Below, in pieces: positions 8,852-16,686 of a stretch of DNA of 20,355 nt (positions are counted from its first letter, which is position 1; each line of letters begins with the position of its first letter). The notes beneath the pieces are model-generated. The model saw nothing but the letters and a program-made list of their open reading frames with translations, searched no databases and was not told the DNA's origin. Made by a program: the position numbers and the translations under genes. This stretch comes from a virus: the IMG/VR virus record IMGVR_UViG_3300007539_000305, positions 1-20,355 of that record, one strand, 5' to 3'.

Positions 8852-9264
8852 TAGCTTTCGTATACCCTTCTAAATGTTGCTGTACAACTATAAAAATTAT
8901 CGCTATCATATGAATGAGAGTAAGAGTGGCATACTACACGCACGGATCTCTCTGCTGCCGTTCCATCTGCATTTGTTGCTGGAATTGTAAGATCAAAAGC
9001 TGTAACTCCTTTTCTTAGTTCAAAGGTGGCAACAATAGCATCAACTTCCTCTTTATTTCTATTGTTAAAAGTTAGTGAATATTCTTCTTTTACGTTGTTT
9101 AAACCGTCTGGAGCGCGTTGTTCATATCCGTCCCCAAAAGTTGCTAAAAACACTTTGGGAGTACCTGCTCTTGACATTGTTTTATCAGGAGTTACTCGAG
9201 TGCTTGAAGTTGTTGTTCCATTTACAAACCCCAAGCCATCTTCTAATAAAAATCCTAGTGCCAT
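8851..9264 (-). CDS. Minor tail protein, lambda gpM-like
   Basis: At 137 residues it is a little longer than lambda gpM (about 109). The central motif FGDGYEQR (residues 43-50) followed by GLNNVKEEYSLTFNNR is characteristic of the family, as is the C-terminal aromatic stretch FYSCTATFRRVYES. gpM-type proteins join the tape-measure C-terminus to the tail tip. Its ATG overlaps the tape-measure stop by one base (TAATG), and its stop overlaps the gpL-like start in the same way, so the three genes are translationally coupled. Position between tape measure and gpL matches lambda. Confidence 0.87.
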   Translation of the reverse strand: MALGFLLEDGLGFVNGTTTSSTRVTPDKTMSRAGTPKVFLATFGDGYEQRAPDGLNNVKEEYSLTFNNRNKEEVDAIVATFELRKGVTAFDLTIPATNADGTAAERSVRVVCHSYSHSYDSDNFYSCTATFRRVYES

Positions 9265-12200
9265 TATGCTACTCCATACGGGTTAAGCATTCCCCCCGAC
9301 CTTTTTTGTGTTTTTAGTTCTTCTCTAACCGCTTTAGCTATCGCTTTACCCATGCGCTCTTGATCTCCTTGTACGTTTCCGTTTGCCGAAACAGAACCAT
9401 CAGAAGCTACATTGATAACAATATTATTATTTTGATCTCCGCCCCCACGCATTTCTACAGGTATTTTTTTATTATTTGGTAGAGGGACTACTGCTTCAGT
9501 TCCGTGCAATACCGCCGGATATCCTGCTGTAGACCCTGAGGCTATTCCGCCTGCTGCGTATCCAGGTAGTTTTCCTCCAGGACCAAAGACACCGCCATTT
9601 CTGGCCGCCGGAGCTGCTGACCCTCCAAACATACCTTTAAATAAGTCTCCAAGAAAGTCTTTTGAGGCAGTAAACATATTTTTCATCATAGCACCAAAAG
9701 ACGTAAAAGATTCACCAATTTTACTAAGGAAAGAGCTATCCGAATCAAAAATATCTCCTATCTCTGCTCCAAATTCTGTAAACGATTCTTTTATACTCAT
9801 GGTAGTGTCTCCCATGTCTTCCGCAAAGGTCTCGACAAGATTTACTTCACCATGATCACCAGCAGTAAAACTGGAGCTGAAAGTCGTAGGCTTTGCCATA
9901 CTAACGTCTACTTTTGAGCCACCGCCACCGCCAAGCCATCCAGGTAATTTAAAGTCTTTAAAAAAGTCTCCAACACCTCCTAATAAACCTTTAGATGTAT
10001 TTGCATTAGTAGCAACTGTTGCTCCTCCTAAAGCCGCAGTATTAGCATTTATAGCGGCAGTATTTGTAGCCATTGCAACTTCTAAAGATTGCTCAGGGCT
10101 TCCGAAAAGAAAGTCTGTAAATAGTTTTGCTGCTTTTTCTGCTACAGCATCAAGTACAGAATCTACTGCGGATTTTGCAATTCTTCCGAAAGCTTCTGAT
10201 ATACTGCTTTCTTCTCCTTTAAGTAATGCTGCAAACTCTTTTTTTGCACTACTTTCTGTACCCGCTTTTGCAGCTGCTAGTTGTTTCTGTGTAAAATCAT
10301 TTTGTAATTCTGCAACCGCTAATTGTTGAAGCAAAAGATTTAATTTTTCTTGTTCTTGTTCTACTTTTGTTTGATCTGTTTTAGCGCCTGCTTCCGCCAA
10401 TATTTTCATGCGTTCTTGTGAGGCTACGATAGAGTCTTGTAAAGTAACAATATTGCCCTGTCTTTCTAGTTCAGCTGCTTGTAGCGGGCTTGCTTGCATA
10501 CCAAGTCTTAGTATTTTTCTTTTTGTTTGAAGAGCCTGAATTTCAATCTTGTGTTCTGATTGTCTTATTCTAAGATTTTGTTCTGATAGTTTTTGAATTA
10601 CCTGCTCTTTTGTCATACTCTTTAAGGTTTCTAAACTAATCCCTAATAGTTTAGAATAGGCACTCATTCTTGCAAGACCTTCTTGACTGGGGCCGAAATA
10701 TTCTCCCATAGTTCCAGACATGGTAAGAGTATTTAGAGATTCTGCAAAAGATTTATTTATAGCCAAAAACTCACTGAACTGTGATTTTGCCTGTCCCACA
10801 CTCTCTCTAAATTTATCAAATACTTCTACATTTTGCCCTATTCCTTCTATGGCTGCTTTTTGTGCTGCAAGTACTGGATTTAGTTTTTGCGCTTCAGCCA
10901 CAATCCCTGGAAAGTTCTTCTGTATTAATAGAAGTGCAGCATTATAGTCTTCTGCTGAGGAGAATGGGTCTTCTAACGTACTCAAAGCACCTCCTATTCC
11001 CTCTATTCCTTCCATGAACTTAGCTGTTGCTCCATCTGCTGTAATCCCAAACTTAACCAGAGCTTCTCCCTGCAAAGACAAACTAGTAAATACGTCTCTA
11101 AGAGATTTTGTAACTTTTTCATTTTGTTCCGGAAGATCTTTTACTTCTTTTTGGACTTGTCTGAGTACTTCTAAAGGGTTTGCTCCTGTGGTATTAATAG
11201 GAGTCATTTCGGTTACAGTTACAGTTTTTGTGCCGGACATTCCTAACTTGTCAACCATGCCTTCTACACCACTAAACGAGAAATTAGCAAGTAAGTTTGC
11301 TTGCTTTACAATATTCTCCATAGGAGAAACACCTTCTTTAAAGTTTTTTACAAGTTTTGTTATTTCTTTATTTTGTTCTTGAAATCTCTCTGATAAAATA
11401 TCAGCAGCCTCTTGCATTTCTTTAATTGCAGGATCTTTGAACGTATTGATAAACTCTTTCGCAAGAGTAATCACAGTATATAACATACCAACAATAGCAA
11501 GTCCTGTAAGAAGTTTATTTACGCCTGAGACCATAGCAGCGGTAGAAGCTTTCATAAAGCCCATAGTTTTACCATGCTCTGCCTGTAAAGCTGCAAGATT
11601 TGCTTTCCAGTTAAGATACCACCTTCGTACACCTGACTTTTCATTAGCCATCGCCCGCAAGTGTGCCGCTTCAATTATATTAATATTTTTTAGTCTTTCG
11701 GTTTTCTCCATCTGATCAAGATTGATAACAGTAGAAGTTTTAGACTGGTGTGCTTTTTTCAATCGTCGAAGAACATCTTCATCAAAGGTTCCATCTCGCA
11801 TCTTATCAGCTGTTGCACCAGCACCGGCTATTCCCTGTAAATCCTTAGTTGCAGTTTTAGCAAGATCATCAATAGATTCCATTGCAGGCATCGCAGGCAT
11901 GAGTGCTCTACCAATAGAGATACCTAAACCACTAAAAGCTGCTGTGAGACCTACAATGTTATTTGCTAAAGCTCCTGATACAAATTTGGTAAGAGGATCT
12001 ATAAAGTCTCCCACATTTTTTACTAAGTCAGTGAATTTTTTACCTAAACGTGCAACTTGGTTAATATTGTTTCCGACTTCATCAAATTTTTCATTACCTT
12101 GAGCGAGTACAGCATTTACTACTGCTTGGGTTTTTTCAAACTGTGTAAGATCATCTGCTGCTTTGCCCACAACCCTGCCATACTCTTCTGTGACTGTATT

Positions 12201-12794
12201 CAATCGAATGATAATACCAAGTTCATCAAGAAGTTCAGGCTCTGCTTTAATAGCACCTCTAGTGAGTCGATTAAAGGAATCTGTAAGATCTCTACCTAGT
12301 GCCACAGAAGCATTTTTTGCTACTGTTGCTAAGCCTGTGAGTTGGTCTGAGGAAAGTCCTGCTGCAGTACCGATTGCTACTGCCTGAGATGCTTCATTAA
12401 AAGCTAGTATACCGCCTGTAGCTTCTTGAACTCTACTAGTTAAGAGTTTCATTGATGAACCAGTTTTAATTGCGTAAGCTTCTTGTCCACGAGAAAGTGC
12501 GGCCACATCTGCGGCTCGTTTAAAGAATCCAAAGGCTGCTGTAATTGCAAAGATATTTGCAGCAAGAGTTGCATAAGCACCTACTAGGCCGCCCATGCCT
12601 TGAGACATTTTTGAGAAGTTTTTACTTGCACCCGACGAGGCTTGTGCGGCACCTTTGATATTTCTATCTGCGGTACGTGCACCTTTGCCCACATCGTCCA
12701 TGCCTTTAGCTGCTTTTTTAGACTCAAGACCTAGTTTTTTAGTTTGGCCTTTATCATCTACTTCTACATCTATCTCAATTTTATTTTTTGCCAT
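9264..12794 (-). CDS. Tape measure protein
   Basis: At 1176 residues it is the second-longest complete gene here, alanine/glycine- and glutamine-rich, helical by composition. The N-terminus is charged, followed by hydrophobic segments at about 68-92, 273-297 and 420-446, as expected for a protein that is extruded into the host envelope. A heptad-like region follows at about 720-880 (many Q/E/K/L). The C-terminus has the family ending: repeated NGGVFGPGGKLPGYAAGGIA, then GTEAVVPLPNNKKIPV, and finally GGMLNPYGVA, where chaperones and the tip bind. It sets tail length; at roughly 1.5 angstrom per residue a tail near 175 nm would be expected (inference). The ATG overlaps the stop of the gpT-like frame (TAATG). 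No lysozyme or peptidase motif was seen inside it. Confidence 0.96.
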   Translation of the reverse strand: MAKNKIEIDVEVDDKGQTKKLGLESKKAAKGMDDVGKGARTADRNIKGAAQASSGASKNFSKMSQGMGGLVGAYATLAANIFAITAAFGFFKRAADVAALSRGQEAYAIKTGSSMKLLTSRVQEATGGILAFNEASQAVAIGTAAGLSSDQLTGLATVAKNASVALGRDLTDSFNRLTRGAIKAEPELLDELGIIIRLNTVTEEYGRVVGKAADDLTQFEKTQAVVNAVLAQGNEKFDEVGNNINQVARLGKKFTDLVKNVGDFIDPLTKFVSGALANNIVGLTAAFSGLGISIGRALMPAMPAMESIDDLAKTATKDLQGIAGAGATADKMRDGTFDEDVLRRLKKAHQSKTSTVINLDQMEKTERLKNINIIEAAHLRAMANEKSGVRRWYLNWKANLAALQAEHGKTMGFMKASTAAMVSGVNKLLTGLAIVGMLYTVITLAKEFINTFKDPAIKEMQEAADILSERFQEQNKEITKLVKNFKEGVSPMENIVKQANLLANFSFSGVEGMVDKLGMSGTKTVTVTEMTPINTTGANPLEVLRQVQKEVKDLPEQNEKVTKSLRDVFTSLSLQGEALVKFGITADGATAKFMEGIEGIGGALSTLEDPFSSAEDYNAALLLIQKNFPGIVAEAQKLNPVLAAQKAAIEGIGQNVEVFDKFRESVGQAKSQFSEFLAINKSFAESLNTLTMSGTMGEYFGPSQEGLARMSAYSKLLGISLETLKSMTKEQVIQKLSEQNLRIRQSEHKIEIQALQTKRKILRLGMQASPLQAAELERQGNIVTLQDSIVASQERMKILAEAGAKTDQTKVEQEQEKLNLLLQQLAVAELQNDFTQKQLAAAKAGTESSAKKEFAALLKGEESSISEAFGRIAKSAVDSVLDAVAEKAAKLFTDFLFGSPEQSLEVAMATNTAAINANTAALGGATVATNANTSKGLLGGVGDFFKDFKLPGWLGGGGGSKVDVSMAKPTTFSSSFTAGDHGEVNLVETFAEDMGDTTMSIKESFTEFGAEIGDIFDSDSSFLSKIGESFTSFGAMMKNMFTASKDFLGDLFKGMFGGSAAPAARNGGVFGPGGKLPGYAAGGIASGSTAGYPAVLHGTEAVVPLPNNKKIPVEMRGGGDQNNNIVINVASDGSVSANGNVQGDQERMGKAIAKAVREELKTQKRSGGMLNPYGVA

Positions 12795-13635
12795 TAGCCT
12801 TTGATATTATGGGTGTACTGTTTTCCACCGCTCGAAGCTTTTTGCTTCCTTTCTTCTGCTTTTCGCTTTTGTTCTGCTTTTTTAGCTTTATAATCCACTA
12901 CTAGTCCTTCGTATAGCTTTAATAAGTAGAGAATTATTCTTGGCTCTTGTACTTCATAAAGATTAAATAAATATTCTATAGTGCCCCAGTTTTTTCCTAG
13001 ATAAGTTCCTGACATTGTATCCCAGTTATCGTCTAAAAACCCAAATATAAAAAATGCCACTTGAACCTCCATCGGGAAGTCCGAGGGGTTTAGCGGCATC
13101 TTATTGGGGTCTGGCTCTTGATTTAGTTGTTCACAGATGTTTAAATATTTTTCAATATCTATACTAGAATCTTGTTCCTGAATGTATCGTTCAAGTAGCC
13201 TTTTTATCTGGGCTACTTGTTCCCAGTAAAATTTTCTAGATCGCTCACTGTTTCTGTAACCCAAGTATCAAAGTCCCCAGAGTTTTTCATTAGCAACTCT
13301 GCATTCTCTTGGGTAAAGGGCAGTTCATCTTCGGGGTCAAGAGCTGATATATCTACCAATAGAAGCTCTTCCAAGTAACGATATTTTAAGCCAGACCAAC
13401 CTTTAATAACTGATTTACAGTACTCTTTTAAGAATTTTTCTTCTTCTAGAAACTCTTCTGGTTGACGAGTTTTTTTACTAAATTTAGTTGTTACACATTT
13501 TTTTCTTAGCTTTACTAACTCTTCTCTTGCTAAATAGCATAAAAGAACTTTCATTCCGTCGTATCCGGGGAAGCTAATACTTACTGTCTTACTTGGAGTC
13601 ATTAGACTCGCTAAAGAAACGGGTGTTTCACTCAT
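12794..13635 (-). CDS. Tail assembly chaperone, gpGT-like -1 frameshift fusion
   Basis: The second chaperone frame (12794 to about 13264) has no convincing start of its own and overlaps the gpG-like frame by 52 bases. It lies in the -1 frame relative to it. A slip at 13228-13234 would fuse gpG residues 1-136 (ending LENF) to YWEQVAQIKRLL, giving about 280 residues, close to lambda gpGT. The added 144-residue part is charged and helical (IEYLFNLYEVQEPRIILYLLKLYEG, 94-118 of its frame) with a Lys/Glu-rich tail. In lambda, G and GT wrap the tape measure and recruit tube subunits; T is not in the mature virion. The stop overlaps the tape-measure start (TAATG). An in-frame ATG at 13264 exists but I see no RBS and judge it incidental. 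Confidence 0.85.
13192..13234 (-). promoter_or_regulatory. -1 programmed ribosomal frameshift signal of the tail chaperone genes
   Basis: The slip site A-AAT-TTT (13234-13228, minus strand) fits X-XXY-YYZ exactly in the gpG frame. After an 8-base spacer (13227-13220) comes a perfect inverted repeat: CAAGTAGCC (13219-13211), a 10-base loop, and GGCTACTTG (13200-13192). The gpG stop codon lies in the 5' arm. A CTGGG in the spacer could also pair with CCCAG (13212-13208), competing with or adding to the main stem. The shifted frame joins straight to the gpT-like sequence. All of this is read directly; shift efficiency is unknown. Confidence 0.88.
13213..13635 (-). CDS. Tail assembly chaperone, gpG-like (unshifted product)
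   Basis: 140 residues, the same length as lambda gpG. Family features include KSVIKGWSGLKYRYLEELLLVD (residues 74-95) and the C-terminal LPFTQENAELLMKNSGDFDTWV (105-126), the usual pattern around tail chaperones that precede a frameshift. It starts at the ATG 13635-13633 with an AAAGGA ribosome-binding sequence about 9 bases upstream, and ends at a TAG inside the frameshift hairpin. Most ribosomes should end here; a minority shift to make the longer fusion. The gene lies downstream of a promoter and terminator pair, so its mRNA comes from readthrough. Confidence 0.88.
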   Translation of the reverse strand: MSETPVSLASLMTPSKTVSISFPGYDGMKVLLCYLAREELVKLRKKCVTTKFSKKTRQPEEFLEEEKFLKEYCKSVIKGWSGLKYRYLEELLLVDISALDPEDELPFTQENAELLMKNSGDFDTWVTETVSDLENFTGNK

Positions 13636-13665
13636 GTTATATTTATCCTTTTGTTTATGGGAATG

Positions 13666-13689
13666 AAAAAGGGGTGAAAATCACCCCTT
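13666..13689 (-). terminator. Intrinsic terminator ahead of the tail chaperone genes
   Basis: On the minus strand: AA, stem GGGGTGA, loop TTT, stem TCACCCC, then TTTTT. The stem is 7 perfect G+C-rich pairs and can be lengthened by A-U pairs with the flanking runs. It follows the two major tail genes and would lower expression of the chaperone, tape-measure and tip genes relative to the tube. It also lies just downstream of a strong promoter, so a transcript started there would be only about 40 bases long unless polymerase reads through. Confidence 0.85.
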
Positions 13690-13709
13690 GTTTCGATTTT
13701 CTATTTCAT

Positions 13710-13738
13710 AGTATAGTCTAAAAGACCATAAATGTCAA
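13710..13738 (-). promoter_or_regulatory. Near-consensus sigma70 promoter facing the terminator
   Basis: Minus strand: -35 TTGACA (13738-13733, perfect), a spacer of exactly 17 bases, -10 TATACT (13715-13710, one mismatch from TATAAT). An A/T-rich tract (AAAAAATATTTC, 13750-13739) abuts the -35 like an UP element. The spacer contains GTCTTTTAGAC, a small inverted repeat that might bind a regulator. The expected start is an A near 13704-13702. It is the only promoter of this quality I noticed in the window. Confidence 0.78.
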
Positions 13739-13758
13739 GAAATATTTTTTACTACCTA

Positions 13759-14922
13759 TTACGAAGGTGGGTAGTATTCTAGTGTTGCTTCATAGTTAGT
13801 AGCGGTAGTATCTGGATCCAAACTAGCAGTTAGAGCATGGAAGTTTACATCTAGAGATATAACATCTTCAATAGAGTGCGTGGGTACTTCTAAATGGCAC
13901 TGAGGTAGTTTAATCTCTACTCTAGGGCTATTTGATGCTCCTCCTACTTTAAAGGTTAGGCTAAACTCATTACTTACCACTCTATCCTTTTCTACAATAT
14001 GTTTAAATAGATCATCTACATCTCCATCTGCGTTAGCATCCAGATAGCAAGTAAAATTGCCTGCAATGTTACGTGTTCCTGTAACATGTCCAATAGGTGT
14101 ATCAACTTTGCCCAAAGTTTCAGGTGTTAAAAATGTAATATTGTTTGAGAAAGTAATACTACCTCCGGTAAGAACAGTATTATATACACCATCAGAGCTT
14201 GCTCCCGGGAAATTTGTAGTATCTGCTGCAGTAATTGCCAAAGATGTTAAACGATTGCGTATAAAGTTATTTGTATCACTTATACCTTCATTTATAGTAG
14301 TTGTAGCCGAAGGAGTTGTGGAACCTTCATCAACAATCTTTGCTCCAAAACCAGACCAAGAAATAGTTGCAATTCCATCAATATCAAACTCAATAGAAGC
14401 TTCATTTACACAGCAGTTTGTAATTTTATAAACTTTATCTGTTCCGGTTCCCAGTACAAAGAAAAGTTCAAAAGTACCTAGCTCCGATACTTCAGAGCCT
14501 GTCCAATCTACCACTGTATAACTAGATCCGCTTGGTTCAATGCCGTCCGCCCAAGCAGATGCAGCACCCGAACCTCCTTTAGTAAGTGCATTATTTGCAA
14601 CGAAATTAGCCCATAAAGGTTCCTCTACTGAGTGAACTCTATTATAGTTAGCATGTTCCCAGTCGTTAGTGCCTCCAGTAGTACTTTTTAAAGGTCTGAT
14701 ATAGGTTGAGAAAGACCATTCTGCGGGAGAGTATGAGTCGTTAAACATTCTACGACTTCTTTTACTTTTTGATACTGATGAGCTTTCTCTTGCTTCATTC
14801 AGCGTAACTTCTGATGCGTTTGTGGCTTGGGAAAATTCAAAGCCATCTAAGACAGGTATTTCAAATAAAACATTATTCTGTTTTAAATATACCTTTGTAT
14901 CTCTACTAAAATATAATGACAT
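13759..14922 (-). CDS. Major tail (tube) protein, second paralog
   Basis: 387 residues, clearly paralogous to the preceding gene. Shared blocks include EIPVLDGF...SQATNASEVTLNE (residues 21-43), PAEWSFSTY (66-74), CCVNE...FDIDGIAT followed by a Trp-Ser-Gly, LTPETLG, GHVTGTR and CHLEVPTH-IEDVISL near the end. Position and size, as well as the neighbouring chaperone, frameshift and tape measure genes, make a tube protein the best call. It is much longer than lambda gpV (about 246), so it probably carries extra surface domains. It starts at an ATG preceded by a strong AAGGAG that overlaps the stop codon of the first paralog. It ends just before the promoter/terminator region. Confidence 0.82.
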   Translation of the reverse strand: MSLYFSRDTKVYLKQNNVLFEIPVLDGFEFSQATNASEVTLNEARESSSVSKSKRSRRMFNDSYSPAEWSFSTYIRPLKSTTGGTNDWEHANYNRVHSVEEPLWANFVANNALTKGGSGAASAWADGIEPSGSSYTVVDWTGSEVSELGTFELFFVLGTGTDKVYKITNCCVNEASIEFDIDGIATISWSGFGAKIVDEGSTTPSATTTINEGISDTNNFIRNRLTSLAITAADTTNFPGASSDGVYNTVLTGGSITFSNNITFLTPETLGKVDTPIGHVTGTRNIAGNFTCYLDANADGDVDDLFKHIVEKDRVVSNEFSLTFKVGGASNSPRVEIKLPQCHLEVPTHSIEDVISLDVNFHALTASLDPDTTATNYEATLEYYPPS

Positions 14923-14933
14923 TATAATTCTCC

Positions 14934-16172
14934 TTAGCCTGCGTAACTAATTACTAGCTCGTTTGTGCCGCCTACAGTTGAAGGAAGGGCATGGAAGTTG
15001 GTTTCAAGAGATATAACATCTTCAATATTATGTGTTGGTATCTCCAAGTGACAGTTTTCCATCTTAAACTCAATAGTAGGAGTAGTTGTAGCAATAGTGC
15101 CTCCTATTGAGAATGTAAGATTAAAGGAATTAGTAATAGTATCAGTTGCTCCAATCAAGTCGGAAAAAAGATCCGCACTTGCATTTGATTCGTTATTAAG
15201 ATAACAACTGACACTACCTGAAACAGTTCTTGTACCTGTAACATGTCCTAGAGGCTGATTAACAACTCCTAGTGTTTCTGGAGTAACAAAAGTCATATTA
15301 TTAGAAATAGTAATATTGCCTCCCGTTAAAGGTAAGGTTACCGATCCTGATGTGGTAGTCGAAGACGCACTCAAGTATGAAAGACGATTACGAATATAGT
15401 TAGTATCTGAATCGATTCCATCTACCGTGGGTTTAATTACTGCTGCAAAGTCAGTTGTTTTTGCAATCTGAATAGAAGAGTTACTATATGCTGGAGAGTC
15501 AGTTTTAAGCCAAATATCATCGCCTGCTACGCCCGTGGGGCTAGTATCGCTTGCTGTCACAGCTACTTCTTTTATAATTTTACCCATTCCTGACCAGTTT
15601 AAAGTTGCTATCCCGTCAATATCAAAATCAAAGGTTACTTCATTTACACAGCACCCTTCAATTTTGTATGCGGTTAATGCATCGCCCGCTGCTGCCGAAT
15701 CTGAAGAATCGCCCATAACAAACCAAATGCTTGCTGTACCTAAATTAGTTTTATTTGATTGTCCAAAATCAATTACTTGCTGGTTAGCTGTACCGCCAGT
15801 CCCTTGCGCTATATAAGAGCTTCCACTTACAGAAGAATCTCTGAAAGTATTATCCGCGGACTTATAGTATGCATCTCCTGCTAATAATGCCCACAGTGCT
15901 TGTTCTACAGATCTGTCTTTGCTGCTTGCAAAGAAAGGTCTTGCATAAGTTGAAAAAGACCACTCTGCCGGTGCAAAAGAGTCATTAAAAAGTTGTCGAT
16001 CCCTACGACTAACGCCGTCTGCATCTGCCATCTCATTCAATGTCACTTCTGAGGCATTTGTGGCTTGAGAGAAAGAAAATCCGTCTAATACAGGTATTTC
16101 CCAGGCAGCGTCTCCACTGTCTAACCGTATAAAGACTCTCGTATCTCTGCTAAAAAATAATGAATCTGCCAT
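14934..16172 (-). CDS. Major tail (tube) protein, first paralog
   Basis: 412 residues, homologous over its whole length to the next gene. The N-terminus SLFFSRDTRVF matches SLYFSRDTKVY there; the blocks PVLDGFSFSQATNASEVTLNE, GCCVNEVTFDFDIDGIATLNW, FVTPETLG, GHVTGTR and CHLEIPTHNIEDVISL recur in the same order. The two differ mainly in residues 80-150 and 200-270, where length and sequence vary. The start has a strong AGGAG about 7 bases upstream within a 61-base leader (16173-16233), in which I see no promoter or terminator. Together the two genes could build a mixed tube, or one could be a tube and the other a decorated or end-specific form; the sequence alone does not decide. Confidence 0.82.
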   Translation of the reverse strand: MADSLFFSRDTRVFIRLDSGDAAWEIPVLDGFSFSQATNASEVTLNEMADADGVSRRDRQLFNDSFAPAEWSFSTYARPFFASSKDRSVEQALWALLAGDAYYKSADNTFRDSSVSGSSYIAQGTGGTANQQVIDFGQSNKTNLGTASIWFVMGDSSDSAAAGDALTAYKIEGCCVNEVTFDFDIDGIATLNWSGMGKIIKEVAVTASDTSPTGVAGDDIWLKTDSPAYSNSSIQIAKTTDFAAVIKPTVDGIDSDTNYIRNRLSYLSASSTTTSGSVTLPLTGGNITISNNMTFVTPETLGVVNQPLGHVTGTRTVSGSVSCYLNNESNASADLFSDLIGATDTITNSFNLTFSIGGTIATTTPTIEFKMENCHLEIPTHNIEDVISLETNFHALPSTVGGTNELVISYAG

Positions 16173-16233
16173 AGTTTTCTCCTATGTTTCTTGAAAAGAC
16201 TTGGACGTGAACGTTTGTTCTTGCCAGTATTTT

Positions 16234-16686
16234 CTAGTATCGAACCTCTATTAGGATCTCTCCTACTCCTAAAGGTTCAAGTACACCTTCATCAGTGTCT
16301 ACACTGACTATTGTGATTTGTTGAGTATATTGAGTCGCTCCATTGCGATCCGAATATGCTAATCTTGAATTTGTTTCTATAACTGTTTCTACGTCTTCTA
16401 GTAGGCCGTCTAAAGCTTCTACCGAGTCTTCTGCTTGAACGTAGCAACGAATTGTTATATTTAAAAATCGATCTTTATATCCGCCAGATTGATACTCTCG
16501 TGTTTCTGATCCTGCATTTAAATGTATTGCCGGAAACTCTTCTACTTCGTCCCAGAACTTTAATCTCGGAGATACATTTCTATTTACATCTGTTAAGAAA
16601 GATCCGGTACCATTTATATCTTTTAATTTTTCAACAATAGCATTTACAATACCTAAACGTCTAGTTGTATAATCTCTTGTTGCCAT
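16234..16686 (-). CDS. Tail terminator / tail completion protein, gpU-like
   Basis: 150 residues. It begins TTRRLGIVNAIVEKLKDINGTG, contains FPAIHLNAGSETREY (residues 52-66), a beta strand FLNITIRCYVQ and an amphipathic helix ALDGLLEDVETVIE, and ends GVGEILIEVRY. This helix-strand pattern and its place just before the tail tube genes fit the gpU/gp10-type ring that caps the tail and joins it to the head. The start ATG overlaps the stop of the neck gene and has an AGGAG RBS 5-6 bases upstream. Similarity to lambda gpU itself is weak by eye, so the call leans on position. Confidence 0.7.
   Translation of the reverse strand: MATRDYTTRRLGIVNAIVEKLKDINGTGSFLTDVNRNVSPRLKFWDEVEEFPAIHLNAGSETREYQSGGYKDRFLNITIRCYVQAEDSVEALDGLLEDVETVIETNSRLAYSDRNGATQYTQQITIVSVDTDEGVLEPLGVGEILIEVRY

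Noticed and set aside
11014-11382. Plus-strand open frames inside the tape measure and other genes
   Set aside because: All lie opposite well-supported minus-strand genes, show no recognisable domains or RBS, and are expected by chance in AT-rich DNA with this codon use.
13192-13219. 9-bp inverted repeat as a transcription terminator
   Set aside because: No U-run follows the stem on either strand, and it sits in an ideal position for a frameshift stimulator.
13255-13264. ATG at 13264 as an independent start for the second chaperone gene
   Set aside because: No RBS, 52-base overlap with gpG, and the frame is exactly -1 with a slip site and hairpin; the fusion explains everything.
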